Source of the DNA: Verrucomicrobiia bacterium | Lineage (GTDB): Bacteria; Verrucomicrobiota; Verrucomicrobiia; Limisphaerales; Pedosphaeraceae | Assembly (NCBI GenBank): GCA_036268055.1 | Contig: DATAUW010000017.1 | Location: 372,001 to 436,000 of the forward strand | Length of the DNA: 64,000 bases | Direction of reading: 5' to 3' | In this document: positions 7,322 through 16,330 of the stretch, piece after piece | Layout of the letters: every line of letters starts with the position of its first letter | Position numbering within the stretch: position 1 is the first letter of the stretch | The notes under the pieces: generated by a model | What the model saw: only the letters and a program-made list of their open reading frames with translations | The model's database searches: none | What the model was told of the DNA's origin: nothing | Position numbers and translations under genes: made by a program

Positions 7322-9547
7322 TTAGGCCAGTCCCCAGCGTTTGCGCAAAATCCATTCCGAACCCAGACAACCGAGCAGCGTGAGCAGCGTCCAGCCATTC
7401 ATGCCCGCGGGTTGATGCACGGATTTCGTGCGTTGCGCCTCGATGATGCGCGTTTTTATTTGCCGGACGAGGTCTTTGCCGTTGGGGCATTCTTCTACTT
7501 TCAACGCCAGCCCACCGCTGACCGATGCCCATTGCTTTAGCGTCTCCATGTCGCGCGCCGTGTTTTGAAATTCCACGTTCACACCGCGGATTTCAATCGT
7601 GCGCGTGCCTGCCGGAACGCTTTGCGCATTCACGACGGAGATGGTGTAAGTGCCCGCCTTGGCCGCGTGAAATTTAAAGTCGTGCGGATGTCCCGGCTCC
7701 AGATCCAGCGTTTGTGTGGCGAGCATTTCTTTGTATTCGTTTTCGACATGCACGGTGAACTTGCCGCTCGAGTTGGTGACGTTTTGCGGGTTCGGTTGTT
7801 TTTCGAGAATGATTTGCACGTCCATGTCGGGATGCAAATCCTGATCGGCGAGGTGAATGGAGATGTCCTGGCTGCCCGCGTCGCCGAGGTAGCGGAAAAG
7901 CTGTTTCCAGAAACGGTCGAATTGCTGCGGATCGGAATCCTTGGCGAGACGCCAGCGCCAAAAATTCTGGATACAAATAATCGCGGATTTTCCCGCGCCG
8001 TAAGTTTGTGCTGCCATGAGAATGCGGTGTCCGTTGGGACCTTCGTCGGAGGAATGCTGCGCCCAGATTTGCGCGCCGGGTTTGGCGGCATCCACGCGGC
8101 CGTATTGCGTAAAAGCGGGAAGCTGCGCCCAGGCTTCGCGCGCGGATTTGCCATCGGAAATTTGGAACACCGGATTTCGCAGGGCGTCGTCGGTGAGTTG
8201 CAAATGGAATTGCCGGTCGAGTCCTTCCACGCCCGTGCGTGCGGCGAATACGACTGGCAGTAATTGTTCGAGCCGGCTGCCTTGCCACGAGCCGTCAAAC
8301 GTCCCCGCGCCGCCGATCATCAGGACGCCGCCGCCGAGTTCGCCGCAAAAACGCGCGAGCATTTCCTGTTGCGCGACGGTGAGGTCCACGGGCCGGATAT
8401 TGGAAAGCACGATGATGCGGAACGGCGCGATCTCCTCGATCGTGGCGGGAAATCCGTTGATCAATTCGCCCGAGCTTTCGACATTCTGGCGAAAGATGGA
8501 TTGCTTGGACGTGCGCGTGAGGCCGGTGAGTTTGATGGAAGGATCGTCGCGCAAGGCCATGCCGATGAATTTATAATCCCACGTCAACGCGCCCTGGATG
8601 TAGAGCGCGCGCAATTCTTTTTCCGTGGAAACGCGCACCGCCGCGCTGCCGGAGGTGTTGACGCATTTGAGGCCGGGAACCGAGGGTGGGACGAGCCGGA
8701 TTTCGTAATTATGCGCGCCTTCCTTGTCTTCGGTGATGCTGAAACTTTCCTGCCACATGCGCGAGCCGCGCCCGGGTTGAACCGATTTTTGCTGGCACGC
8801 CAAACCGTCGCGCAGCAAGAGTAAATCGAAGTCGGGAAGGTTTTGCGTGTTGATCATTTCCAGTTCGGCGGAAACGTCAAACGCGGCTTTTGGCGAAACC
8901 AAACCGGGCGCTTCGACGCGGCGCAGTGACAGCGTTTGCACGCCGAGGTCATTGCCAAAACCAAGCCCGATGAAGGGCACGCCGCTTTCGAGCAGCGAGG
9001 TCAACGCGCGATTGTTATCGTCATTTTCATTGGCCGCGCCATCGGTCAGGGCGATCACCGCGAGCGGCGGTTCGTTGGGATTAGCCAGCGCCTGCACGAT
9101 GGCGCCGCCCAGATTGGTGCGCTTGCCATCGGGCGCGGCGGCGGCGAGATGATCGCCATCGGCGGACTCGGCGTCGTGCGCGAAGAGCATCGCCTGAACG
9201 GGTTGGTGCGCCTCATTGAGCGCGGGAAGTAATTGTTCGCGCGTGAAATCGAGCGCCTGTTGATAACGGCTGCGCGAACCATCCTGCAGCGACATGCTTT
9301 CGCTGCGGTCCATCAGCAGGACGACGCTGCGATTGGCCGGCGGCGTTTTTTCGCGCGCCACCCAGACGGGCCGCGCCGCGAGCCCGATCAATAAAAGCAA
9401 CGCCACTCCGCGCAGCGCGGCGATCGCGGTCACACGCTGCCAAGTTTGGCCGCGCCGCAACTGCCAGGCGACGGACAACGCCAGCATCAGCAATGCGAGC
9501 GGCAATCCCACAGCCCACGCGATGGGAAAATCAAACGTGAGTCTCAT
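7322..9547 (-). CDS. Membrane vWA / glutamine-amidotransferase-like protein
   Basis: A 741-residue protein anchored by two N-terminal hydrophobic segments (about 11-29 and 42-60) and one near the C terminus (WTLLTLLGCLGSEW). A von Willebrand A domain follows the second segment, with MIDAS residues in MDRSESMS (Asp80), the threonine of GKRTNLGG and the aspartate of ALTDGAAN. Next come a beta-rich part and a glutamine-amidotransferase-like domain beginning near ALYIQGALTWDYKFIG and including LMIGGAGTFDGSWQGS; no catalytic Cys-His-Glu set is evident, so this domain is probably structural. It overlaps the DUF4175-like gene by ATGA, which implies translational coupling. Likely part of an envelope-associated MoxR/vWA assembly. 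Confidence 0.82.
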   Translation of the reverse strand: MRLTFDFPIAWAVGLPLALLMLALSVAWQLRRGQTWQRVTAIAALRGVALLLLIGLAARPVWVAREKTPPANRSVVLLMDRSESMSLQDGSRSRYQQALDFTREQLLPALNEAHQPVQAMLFAHDAESADGDHLAAAAPDGKRTNLGGAIVQALANPNEPPLAVIALTDGAANENDDNNRALTSLLESGVPFIGLGFGNDLGVQTLSLRRVEAPGLVSPKAAFDVSAELEMINTQNLPDFDLLLLRDGLACQQKSVQPGRGSRMWQESFSITEDKEGAHNYEIRLVPPSVPGLKCVNTSGSAAVRVSTEKELRALYIQGALTWDYKFIGMALRDDPSIKLTGLTRTSKQSIFRQNVESSGELINGFPATIEEIAPFRIIVLSNIRPVDLTVAQQEMLARFCGELGGGVLMIGGAGTFDGSWQGSRLEQLLPVVFAARTGVEGLDRQFHLQLTDDALRNPVFQISDGKSAREAWAQLPAFTQYGRVDAAKPGAQIWAQHSSDEGPNGHRILMAAQTYGAGKSAIICIQNFWRWRLAKDSDPQQFDRFWKQLFRYLGDAGSQDISIHLADQDLHPDMDVQIILEKQPNPQNVTNSSGKFTVHVENEYKEMLATQTLDLEPGHPHDFKFHAAKAGTYTISVVNAQSVPAGTRTIEIRGVNVEFQNTARDMETLKQWASVSGGLALKVEECPNGKDLVRQIKTRIIEAQRTKSVHQPAGMNGWTLLTLLGCLGSEWILRKRWGLA

Positions 9548-12105
9548 GGCTTGCGCTCCGAAAGTTTTTCGTAATATTTTTCGATGCGCCCGCGATACGC
9601 GGGGGGCAGGCGCGAGGGATCAATATTGGTGATCTCGGGATTTTCTTTCTTGCCCTGCTTGTCCGCGACTTCGACCGAGAAATTCCGCAACTGATCCATC
9701 AACTTTTTGAGCGTGACCATGTCCGGAGCTTTGCCCTTTTCTTTAAGAGTATCGTCCACCAGCGCGACTAATTTTTGCGCTTGATCGTCATGGCCGTACA
9801 AGTCCGTCAATCCCTGTTCGAGCGCACTGGCGGCTTCGTTCATTTCTTTTTGCTGTTGCCCGGCTGAGAGTGGGTGGCCGGATTCCAACTGTTGCTTAAG
9901 GCTTTCGAGTTGCGCCATGCCGTGTTGAAAACCTTCCTGCCCGCCGGGATTGAGCGAATCATGTTTTTGCGCGGCTTGCATCGCCGTGGGCAAACTGTTT
10001 TTGAAAGCTTCACTAATATTTTGCAACCCTTTGCGCGCTTCACCGGCGGCGTCTTTTTGGTCTTGCTTGTTTTGTGCGCTGGCGAGTTTGTTCAGTTGCG
10101 AATCAACCGAAGATTTGTTCGTGCCGGTGAGCGAGTCATGAAGTTCAGGGCCGAAATTGTTCGTGCCGGTTTTGCTTTCGGTGATTTCGCGAAGCTGCCG
10201 CATGGTTTCCTTCGATGCCGTCGCGGCTTGCTGGCGTTGTTCCGACGAAAGGTCGTTCGTGCCCCTTTGCATTTCATTGAGCGCATCCATTTGCTTGTCG
10301 AGCACCTTCTTCAATTTATACGCGTCACCCAGGTCACGGCCCTCGGCTTGCCGATTCATTGCGGCAGCCAATTTGTCCAAATCATCCGCGGCGGTGGAAG
10401 TTGCCCGCTGGCCACCGGTGCGTTTTTCCAAGGCGTTCACGGCCTGGTCGAGAGACTTGGCGGCGGTGGTGGTTTCGTTGGTGGCCTGACGGAACATTTG
10501 CGGATGCTGCTGCTCAAAATCAGCGAGCGATTTTTGCAACTTGCTTTCGTCCGTGGCGAGGTTCGTTTGGTTGAGCCGGGGCGTGGCGGCCACTTTGCCC
10601 GCGAGCTTGCGCTGTTCCTCGGCGGTTTTTTTGACGAAGTCGCGCGCGGCTTTGGTTTCATTGCGAAACTCGGCGATGTCGCCTAATTGCTTGGCTGAAT
10701 CCGCCATCGGGTCGCGTTCCTCATTTTCCGGTTTGTCCTTGAACGAATCGGGATGATCGGAAACCGCTTTCTGAAACATCTTGCGTGCGGCGATGAGATC
10801 GGTGAGCGCAGAACGCTCGTGTCCCTGCGCGTCAGGAATGATATTGTCGAGGAGCGACCTGCTGGAATCATCGAGCGCGTGCTGAGCCTTGGCGAGATTA
10901 TCGAGCGCTTCGCCAATGGGCTGGTTCTCCATGTCAGTCGTCATTTTCGCATAGAGATGCCGGACGGAATCGTCGAGATCATCCTCGCCATCGGCAAGTT
11001 TCTGGCGGTCCTGCTGGCGCAGGTTGGCGGGCGCATCGGGCGACTGTTCGTATTGATGCGTCTCACGAATGATGTGCTGCTGGCGTTCGATGAGCGAGGT
11101 CATTTCGCTCAGGGTTTGATAAGCCTTGCCGCCTTCGCCGCCGGGCATTTTGAGAATGTCCTCGCGAAAAGGGCGCACCTCCAAAAAATAAATATCGGAG
11201 GCGTAACCATCGCCGGGCTGGGTGCGGGCCTTTGCGTAATAAGTGAGCACGTCCCAATCAGCGAGATGATATTCATCGAGATAAACCATCGGCTGATAAA
11301 CCGCGTAGCGCGGCTCGGGCGGCGATGGCAGCACGTGAGAGCTTTCCACACCGCCGTTGACGGTGGAGAACCAGGAGATTTGTTTCAGCGACTGGCTCGC
11401 GGCCGCTTCGATCTGCAAGGGAACTACGTCCACCTTCGTGACCTTGAGATCGCGCGCGGGATCGGTGATGCGCACTTCGCCCCAAGCCTTATTTTCCTCG
11501 GTGACATTATTGGTGGGCAGGGCAACAGTGGGATTTTTTTGCGCAATCGTGTTGCGCGCGCGGCGGTCGGCGTCGGCGGCAGCAAGCCGCGCCCACGGAT
11601 GAAAGTGCGCGTAAAAAAAGCAGGTGGATACGAACAAAAATATAAAAATACAAAGATGAATGAACGGGCGCGCGAACGAGATGCCGGCGGGCGCGGACTT
11701 GTGTTCCAGCACGCCACCGGTTTGCCGGGCGATGCGGGTGAAGAACCAGCGCGCGACGTCGGCGCGGCGATTTTTCTCGAGAAAGACGAGCGTATTTAGA
11801 CGATCCAGCAAACGCGAATCGCCGCCTTCGAGTGAAGCCGCGAGCGATTTTCGCGGAATGGATTTTGTCATGATCGAAGCCATGACGATGAGCCAGGCCA
11901 GAAATCCACCGAACCCAAGCGCAACCAGCAACGCCGAAACGACGGCCACGTTTTCCATCCAGCCGCGCACCATCGCTATGCCGAGAATCAGCACGACGAC
12001 GCTGGCCACGCAACCGGCGGTGGCGGTGTGCTGAAGCACGCGCCGCATTCGGAGCAACCCGGCGGTGCGTTGCAAACGCTCCTCGATGATCACGCTGGCA
12101 TTCAT
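9544..12105 (-). CDS. DUF4175-like membrane protein with a long coiled-coil region
   Basis: An 853-residue protein with three hydrophobic segments in the first 170 residues (about 28-47, 53-76 and 147-165), then a beta-rich periplasmic part and, from about residue 330 on, a long Gln/Lys/Asp/Ala-rich helical region with repeated tracts such as SLADFEQQHPQMFRQ, LDKQMDALNEMQRG and GMAQLESLKQQLESG, which suggests extended coiled coils. The layout fits DUF4175-type proteins of this operon. Overlaps by ATGA with the genes on both sides. No enzymatic motif is seen; a scaffold or tether in the periplasm is the most natural reading, as inference. Confidence 0.7.
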   Translation of the reverse strand: MNASVIIEERLQRTAGLLRMRRVLQHTATAGCVASVVVLILGIAMVRGWMENVAVVSALLVALGFGGFLAWLIVMASIMTKSIPRKSLAASLEGGDSRLLDRLNTLVFLEKNRRADVARWFFTRIARQTGGVLEHKSAPAGISFARPFIHLCIFIFLFVSTCFFYAHFHPWARLAAADADRRARNTIAQKNPTVALPTNNVTEENKAWGEVRITDPARDLKVTKVDVVPLQIEAAASQSLKQISWFSTVNGGVESSHVLPSPPEPRYAVYQPMVYLDEYHLADWDVLTYYAKARTQPGDGYASDIYFLEVRPFREDILKMPGGEGGKAYQTLSEMTSLIERQQHIIRETHQYEQSPDAPANLRQQDRQKLADGEDDLDDSVRHLYAKMTTDMENQPIGEALDNLAKAQHALDDSSRSLLDNIIPDAQGHERSALTDLIAARKMFQKAVSDHPDSFKDKPENEERDPMADSAKQLGDIAEFRNETKAARDFVKKTAEEQRKLAGKVAATPRLNQTNLATDESKLQKSLADFEQQHPQMFRQATNETTTAAKSLDQAVNALEKRTGGQRATSTAADDLDKLAAAMNRQAEGRDLGDAYKLKKVLDKQMDALNEMQRGTNDLSSEQRQQAATASKETMRQLREITESKTGTNNFGPELHDSLTGTNKSSVDSQLNKLASAQNKQDQKDAAGEARKGLQNISEAFKNSLPTAMQAAQKHDSLNPGGQEGFQHGMAQLESLKQQLESGHPLSAGQQQKEMNEAASALEQGLTDLYGHDDQAQKLVALVDDTLKEKGKAPDMVTLKKLMDQLRNFSVEVADKQGKKENPEITNIDPSRLPPAYRGRIEKYYEKLSERKP

Positions 12106-14138
12106 CGGTTTTCCCTTCGCAAAGCCGCAAGGCCGGTTTCAACCAGCAATGCCAGCAGACCCGCGACGACCAGCCACCACCAGAATTGTTGTCGCCAAAT
12201 GCTGGCGATGCTGGGGGGTATGAAAGATTTTGTGGCCGCGGAATTTTTTGACGGAGACGCAGCGGCGAGTTGCCAGTTCGTGATCGCTTCCGGCGATTTG
12301 ACGTAAGTGAGGTCGGATTCTTTCGGACTGGGATTGACGCTGAAAATCTTTTGCGGCTCGTTCGAGGCATCGCAAGTCATCGTGTAAAGACCGGGCGACA
12401 GGGGCATGGCGAGTTGCGCGTGGCCCTCGGTGATGGTGGCGCGGGCGAGTTCGTGGTGGTCGTCATGAAGGACGACTTCGTGAGCTTTGGAATCGGGCGG
12501 TAATTGAATCAGGCCGACTTCGCCGGGCTCGAAGTTGAGAGGGGTCGGATCTTCGGCGCGGGCCGCTTGCAAGGTAAGGTCGAGGAACGGAATAAAAGTT
12601 TGATGCACGGGCCACGAGGTTTGGTCGCGGTCCATTCCAAACGCGGCGACAAAAAGTTTTCCCTTCGATTTCGTTTCCTGGAAAAACAAACCCGTGCCGC
12701 CGTCGGACAGAATTAAAGGCAGCGCGGTCGGCGCCTTGAGATGGACGAACTTTGACACTTTCACTTCGGTCAGGTTGCCATAATCGGAAGAAACGAACGG
12801 GTGAAAGATAGGATGATTGCCCATCACATATTTGATGTGCTCGGGCACAGCGGGCGTGTCCGGCGTGGGCTCGGGCTCGAAGCCGAGTTCGCGCAGGTAA
12901 CCGTTGATGGCGGGCGAGACACGGTTGATGAATAGCAAAACGCCACGGCCATTTTCGAGATAACGATGGAGCAGTTTGCGCGCGTCGGAGGATTGCAGGT
13001 AATTGCTTTCCAGGCAGAGCACGTCGTCGTCGTTATTGGCTTTGATCTCGTCGCCGAGCAGCGAGGGTTCGAGGATGCGCATGGCCCACTGGCCACGCAT
13101 GACATCGGGCGAAAGCGCCGAGCGCAAATACGGCGACTGCGCGAGCAAAGCGACGCGACCTTCCGTCAGCGGCGCGAGGCTGAAGAAAAGTTTGTTGTCG
13201 GCGGCGAGGGCATCGGGCGCGCCGGTGAGACTGGCTTCGCCGCGCAGCCACAATTTTGGATCGGCCTCCCATTCGGCGTGAAGCACGATCGGCGCGGGAT
13301 CTTTTTCAAATTGGAGGTTGCGGTCGAAAATCAACTGGCCGTTCACGCGCAAAGTGACGTCAGCACTTTTGGCTTCGCCGGTATGGGCGAGTTGCAGGGT
13401 GAGGTCAACGAGCGATTTGTCACCGAGGAAAATGCGTTGAAGGTGCGGTTCGGAAAGCGAAAGATTGGCGGCGTTGGTGGCAGACGTTTTTGGCAATTCC
13501 ACTTCCACATTTTGCAGGAACGGCGGCGATTGCATATTTTCTGACCATTGATTGGCTTGGTTGTCGCCGTAAAGGACGATGCGTTTGTGCGCGCCGAAAG
13601 AATTCGCGAGCAGATTGTTCGCCTGATGAAATGCCGCGAGATACGAGCCGCGCTGGAACGAAGGCGCAAGGTCTTTGAGCTTGTCGTTGATGGTCGCGCG
13701 GTCGTCGCCGAAAGAAACGAGCACGCGCGGGCTCGAAGTGAGTTCGATGACGGCGATTTGAACATCGCGTCCCGCGCGGGCAATTTCCTTGAGCATGGCG
13801 TCGCGGTCGTGGGCGAAGGCGTCGTTGGCCTGATGACTGAGCGTGTTGTCCAAAATATAAACGCGGCTTTCGCGAATCAACATCCCGGTTGCCGTGTGGC
13901 GATACGGCCACGCAAACGCGGCGACGACCGCCAGCAACGCGAGCGCGCGCAAGAGAAACAAAAGCCAGTCGCGCAAACGAAACGGATCGCGGCGCGCGAC
14001 GGGCTGGTCATCCAAAAAACGCAGCGCGGAAAACTTGAGCTGGGTGGTCGTGGCTTTGCGGCGCAGATGCAGCCACACGGGCGCGGCCAGCGCGAGCGCA
14101 CCGAGCCAGAACAATGGATTGAGAAAGGAAAAATTCAT
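12102..14138 (-). CDS. BatA-type membrane protein with vWA-like domain
   Basis: A 678-residue protein whose N terminus is the BatA/aerotolerance module: MNFSFLNPLFWLGALALAAPVWLHL, then the spacer with RFLDDQPVARRDPFRLRDW and a second hydrophobic segment LLFLLRALALLAVVAAFAWP. A vWA-like domain follows (VYILDNTLSHQ), with the DxSxS metal motif degraded to DNTLS. A further hydrophobic segment lies near the end (WWWLVVAGLLALLVETGLAAL). The ATG at 14138 shares one base with the TGA of the DUF58 gene (TGATG), so the two are probably translationally coupled; a longer reading frame upstream lies inside DUF58 and is rejected. Confidence 0.82.
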   Translation of the reverse strand: MNFSFLNPLFWLGALALAAPVWLHLRRKATTTQLKFSALRFLDDQPVARRDPFRLRDWLLFLLRALALLAVVAAFAWPYRHTATGMLIRESRVYILDNTLSHQANDAFAHDRDAMLKEIARAGRDVQIAVIELTSSPRVLVSFGDDRATINDKLKDLAPSFQRGSYLAAFHQANNLLANSFGAHKRIVLYGDNQANQWSENMQSPPFLQNVEVELPKTSATNAANLSLSEPHLQRIFLGDKSLVDLTLQLAHTGEAKSADVTLRVNGQLIFDRNLQFEKDPAPIVLHAEWEADPKLWLRGEASLTGAPDALAADNKLFFSLAPLTEGRVALLAQSPYLRSALSPDVMRGQWAMRILEPSLLGDEIKANNDDDVLCLESNYLQSSDARKLLHRYLENGRGVLLFINRVSPAINGYLRELGFEPEPTPDTPAVPEHIKYVMGNHPIFHPFVSSDYGNLTEVKVSKFVHLKAPTALPLILSDGGTGLFFQETKSKGKLFVAAFGMDRDQTSWPVHQTFIPFLDLTLQAARAEDPTPLNFEPGEVGLIQLPPDSKAHEVVLHDDHHELARATITEGHAQLAMPLSPGLYTMTCDASNEPQKIFSVNPSPKESDLTYVKSPEAITNWQLAAASPSKNSAATKSFIPPSIASIWRQQFWWWLVVAGLLALLVETGLAALRRENR

Positions 14139-15061
14139 CACATCAGCCGCTGCCTTTCCGCCATGAACAAAGCAAGCGCGCGCCACGGGTCTTCATCTGT
14201 GCGCGTGACGCAGTGGGGAATTTCCAACTGGCGAAATAATTCGCAATGGCCCGCCATGAATTCATTGAAGCGTGCCAGATATTTTTCGCGCGCGGCGGCG
14301 GGCGTGACGACGCGGCGGTGGCCGGTCTCCAAATCCTCGAAGACCTGCGGCTCGGTGAAGGGAAATTCCAATTCGTCGCGGTCGAGGATTTGAAAGACCA
14401 TGCATTCGTGACCGTGAAAGCGCAACTGCTTGAAGCCGTCGGAGATTTCCGCGGACGGTTCGAGCAAATCGGAAAAAAAGAGAATCACACTGCGGCGGTG
14501 GACGAGGCGGACGACATGATCAAGCAGGCGGGCAAGCGTCGCGCCGCCGGAAGGCGCGAGCATTTCAAGTTGGCGCAGCATCAGGCCGAATTGGCTGGAG
14601 CGTTGGGAGGGGCGGACGAATTGCGGGGTCTCGCCGCCGTGCGGAAGCGACACCATTCCGGCGGCATCGTTTTGGCGTAGGAGAAACCAGGTCAACCCGG
14701 CGGCGAGCACGCGCGCGCAATCGAGTTTCGAGCCCCACGCATTCGCGCCGCGATACGCCATGGACGCACTGGTATCGCAAATAATATAGAAGCGCACGTT
14801 CGTTTCCTGCATGTAGCGCTTGATGTGCAGACGGTCGCTGCGCGCGAAGAGCCGCCAGTCAATGTGCCGGAGGTCGTCGCCGGGCTGATAGTTGCGATAG
14901 TCGCTGAACTCGACGCTGAAACCATGAAACGGGCTGCCGTGTAAGCCGTGGAGAAAACCTTCCATCACATAACGCGCCTTGAGGTCGAGACCCTCGAGCG
15001 CGGCGAGCGCTTGCGGGTTGAAGCGCTCGACGAGCGGCGAGGATGTGGCGGAGGGTTTCAC
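14138..15061 (-). CDS. DUF58 domain protein
   Basis: A 307-residue DUF58 protein, the usual partner of MoxR ATPases. Visible signatures are VMEGFLHGLHGSPFHGFSVEF, the DYRNYQPGDDLRHIDWRLFARSDRLHIK motif region (residues about 40-70), the vWA-like strand DTSASM, and RSVILFFSDLLEP. I chose the GTG at 15061: the longer frame to 15160 translates the repeat DNA in front of the gene and is not credible. No Shine-Dalgarno sequence is clear. The gene follows moxR across a 177-base gap filled by a repeat element, which may have inserted into the operon. Confidence 0.85.
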   Translation of the reverse strand: MKPSATSSPLVERFNPQALAALEGLDLKARYVMEGFLHGLHGSPFHGFSVEFSDYRNYQPGDDLRHIDWRLFARSDRLHIKRYMQETNVRFYIICDTSASMAYRGANAWGSKLDCARVLAAGLTWFLLRQNDAAGMVSLPHGGETPQFVRPSQRSSQFGLMLRQLEMLAPSGGATLARLLDHVVRLVHRRSVILFFSDLLEPSAEISDGFKQLRFHGHECMVFQILDRDELEFPFTEPQVFEDLETGHRRVVTPAAAREKYLARFNEFMAGHCELFRQLEIPHCVTRTDEDPWRALALFMAERQRLM

Positions 15062-15077
15062 GATTATGAGAAAGGCA

Positions 15078-15204
15078 TTTTTGACGCAGAGGCGCAGAGG
15101 CGCGGAGGCGCAGAGGGGGGACAGGGAAATTGGGATGAAGGAATTTTTGCTGATGGGCAAATGGTTCTGTTCGTTTCTCCGCGTCTCGGTGTCTCCGCGG
15201 TTAA
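15078..15204. repeat. Imperfect inverted-repeat element (ACGCAGAGGCGCAGAG family, copy 1)
   Basis: Between moxR and the DUF58 gene, ACGCAGAGGCGCAGAGG (15084-15100) runs into further CGGAGGCGCAGAGG units. At the far side, TTTCTCCGCGTCTCGGTGTC and CCGCGGTTAA (15174-15204) form an imperfect inverted copy of the same theme. The same 16-base terminus recurs at 35851-35866 and, inverted, at 36005-36020, so this is a dispersed non-coding element. Confidence 0.7.
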
Positions 15205-15238
15205 TTCCGGCCCGAATATAATTTGTGACGCGCTCATT

Positions 15239-16276
15239 TTACTCGTTGGTCGGGATGTCTTCCAAAAGTTTAGTGATGATGTCGCTGGCGGTTTTGCCTT
15301 CGGCGTCGGCCTGGAAACTGCGGATCATGCGATGGCGCAGGATGAGCGGGGCGAGCGCTCGCACGTCTTCGCACGCGACATTGAAACGCCCCTGACTCGC
15401 AGCGCGGGCGCGGCCGGCGAGGATGAGATATTGGCTTGCGCGCGGGCTCGCGCCCCAGCGGACCCAGCGGCGGATGTATTCCGGTGAATGAGCATCGCCG
15501 GGGCGGGTGGCGCGGACGAGCCGCACCGCGTAATCCACGACATTCGGCGCGGCGGGCAGGTGCGCGATGGCGTCGCGGAATTGCAAAACTTCCGTCGTGG
15601 TGATCACCGGTTTCAAATGTTCCAGGGGCGTGAACGAATGCTGTTGCACCAAATCACGCTCGTCCTCGAAGGACGGATAATCAATCGGCACTTCAAACAG
15701 AAAGCGATCCAGTTGGGCTTCGGGCAGGGGATACGTGCCTTCCTGTTCGATGGGATTTTGGGTGGCGAGCACGATGAACGGTTCCGCGAGGCGATAGAGT
15801 TTGCCCGCGACCGTCACGGTTTTTTCCTGCATCGCTTCGAGCAGCGCGGCCTGGGTCTTGGGCGGGGTGCGGTTGATTTCGTCGGCGAGGAGCACGTTGG
15901 TGAAAACGGGGCCGTGGGTGAAAATGAATTTGCGCTGGCCATTCTCGTCCTGCCCGAGAATTTCCGTGCCGGTGATGTCCGAGGGCATCAAGTCGGGCGT
16001 GAACTGGATGCGCGAGAAGGGTAGGTCGAGCGAACGGGCAAGGGCGTTGACCAAAAGCGTTTTCGCGAGGCCGGGCACGCCGACGAGCAAACAATGGCCG
16101 CGCGAAAACAATGCCCATAACGCGGCATCCACCGTGGCGCTTTGGCCGACGACGGCCTTGGCGACCTCCGTTTGCACCTGGGCGAACTTGCGCGGAAATT
16201 CATCGAGAATTTGCGCCGGGTCGGGATTGATGATGGGCGGGGCGGCGACGGTGGAAAGAGGTTCGGGTTCGGTCAT
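15239..16276 (-). CDS. MoxR-family AAA+ ATPase
   Basis: A 345-residue AAA+ chaperone of the MoxR group, predicted to work in the cytosol on vWA-domain partners. Walker A is GVPGLAKT (66-73), Walker B is VLLADEINR (128-136), sensor 1 lies in LATQNPIEQEGTYPLPEAQLDRF, and the sensor 2 region is WGASPRASQYLI. This is standard length for the family. It begins with ATG at 16276 and stands at the head of DUF58, BatA, DUF4175, vWA and DUF4159 genes, the known MoxR neighbourhood. All catalytic motifs look intact. Confidence 0.95.
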   Translation of the reverse strand: MTEPEPLSTVAAPPIINPDPAQILDEFPRKFAQVQTEVAKAVVGQSATVDAALWALFSRGHCLLVGVPGLAKTLLVNALARSLDLPFSRIQFTPDLMPSDITGTEILGQDENGQRKFIFTHGPVFTNVLLADEINRTPPKTQAALLEAMQEKTVTVAGKLYRLAEPFIVLATQNPIEQEGTYPLPEAQLDRFLFEVPIDYPSFEDERDLVQQHSFTPLEHLKPVITTTEVLQFRDAIAHLPAAPNVVDYAVRLVRATRPGDAHSPEYIRRWVRWGASPRASQYLILAGRARAASQGRFNVACEDVRALAPLILRHRMIRSFQADAEGKTASDIITKLLEDIPTNE

Positions 16277-16330
16277 GGCGTCAATTTGGGATTAGCGTTT
16301 TGAGATCATTATAATATGCGAAAAATGGGG

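Noticed and set aside
15062-15160. N-terminal extension of the DUF58 protein
   Set aside because: The extra 33 codons translate the repeat element (CASAPLRLCV), which is an artefact of the dispersed sequence.
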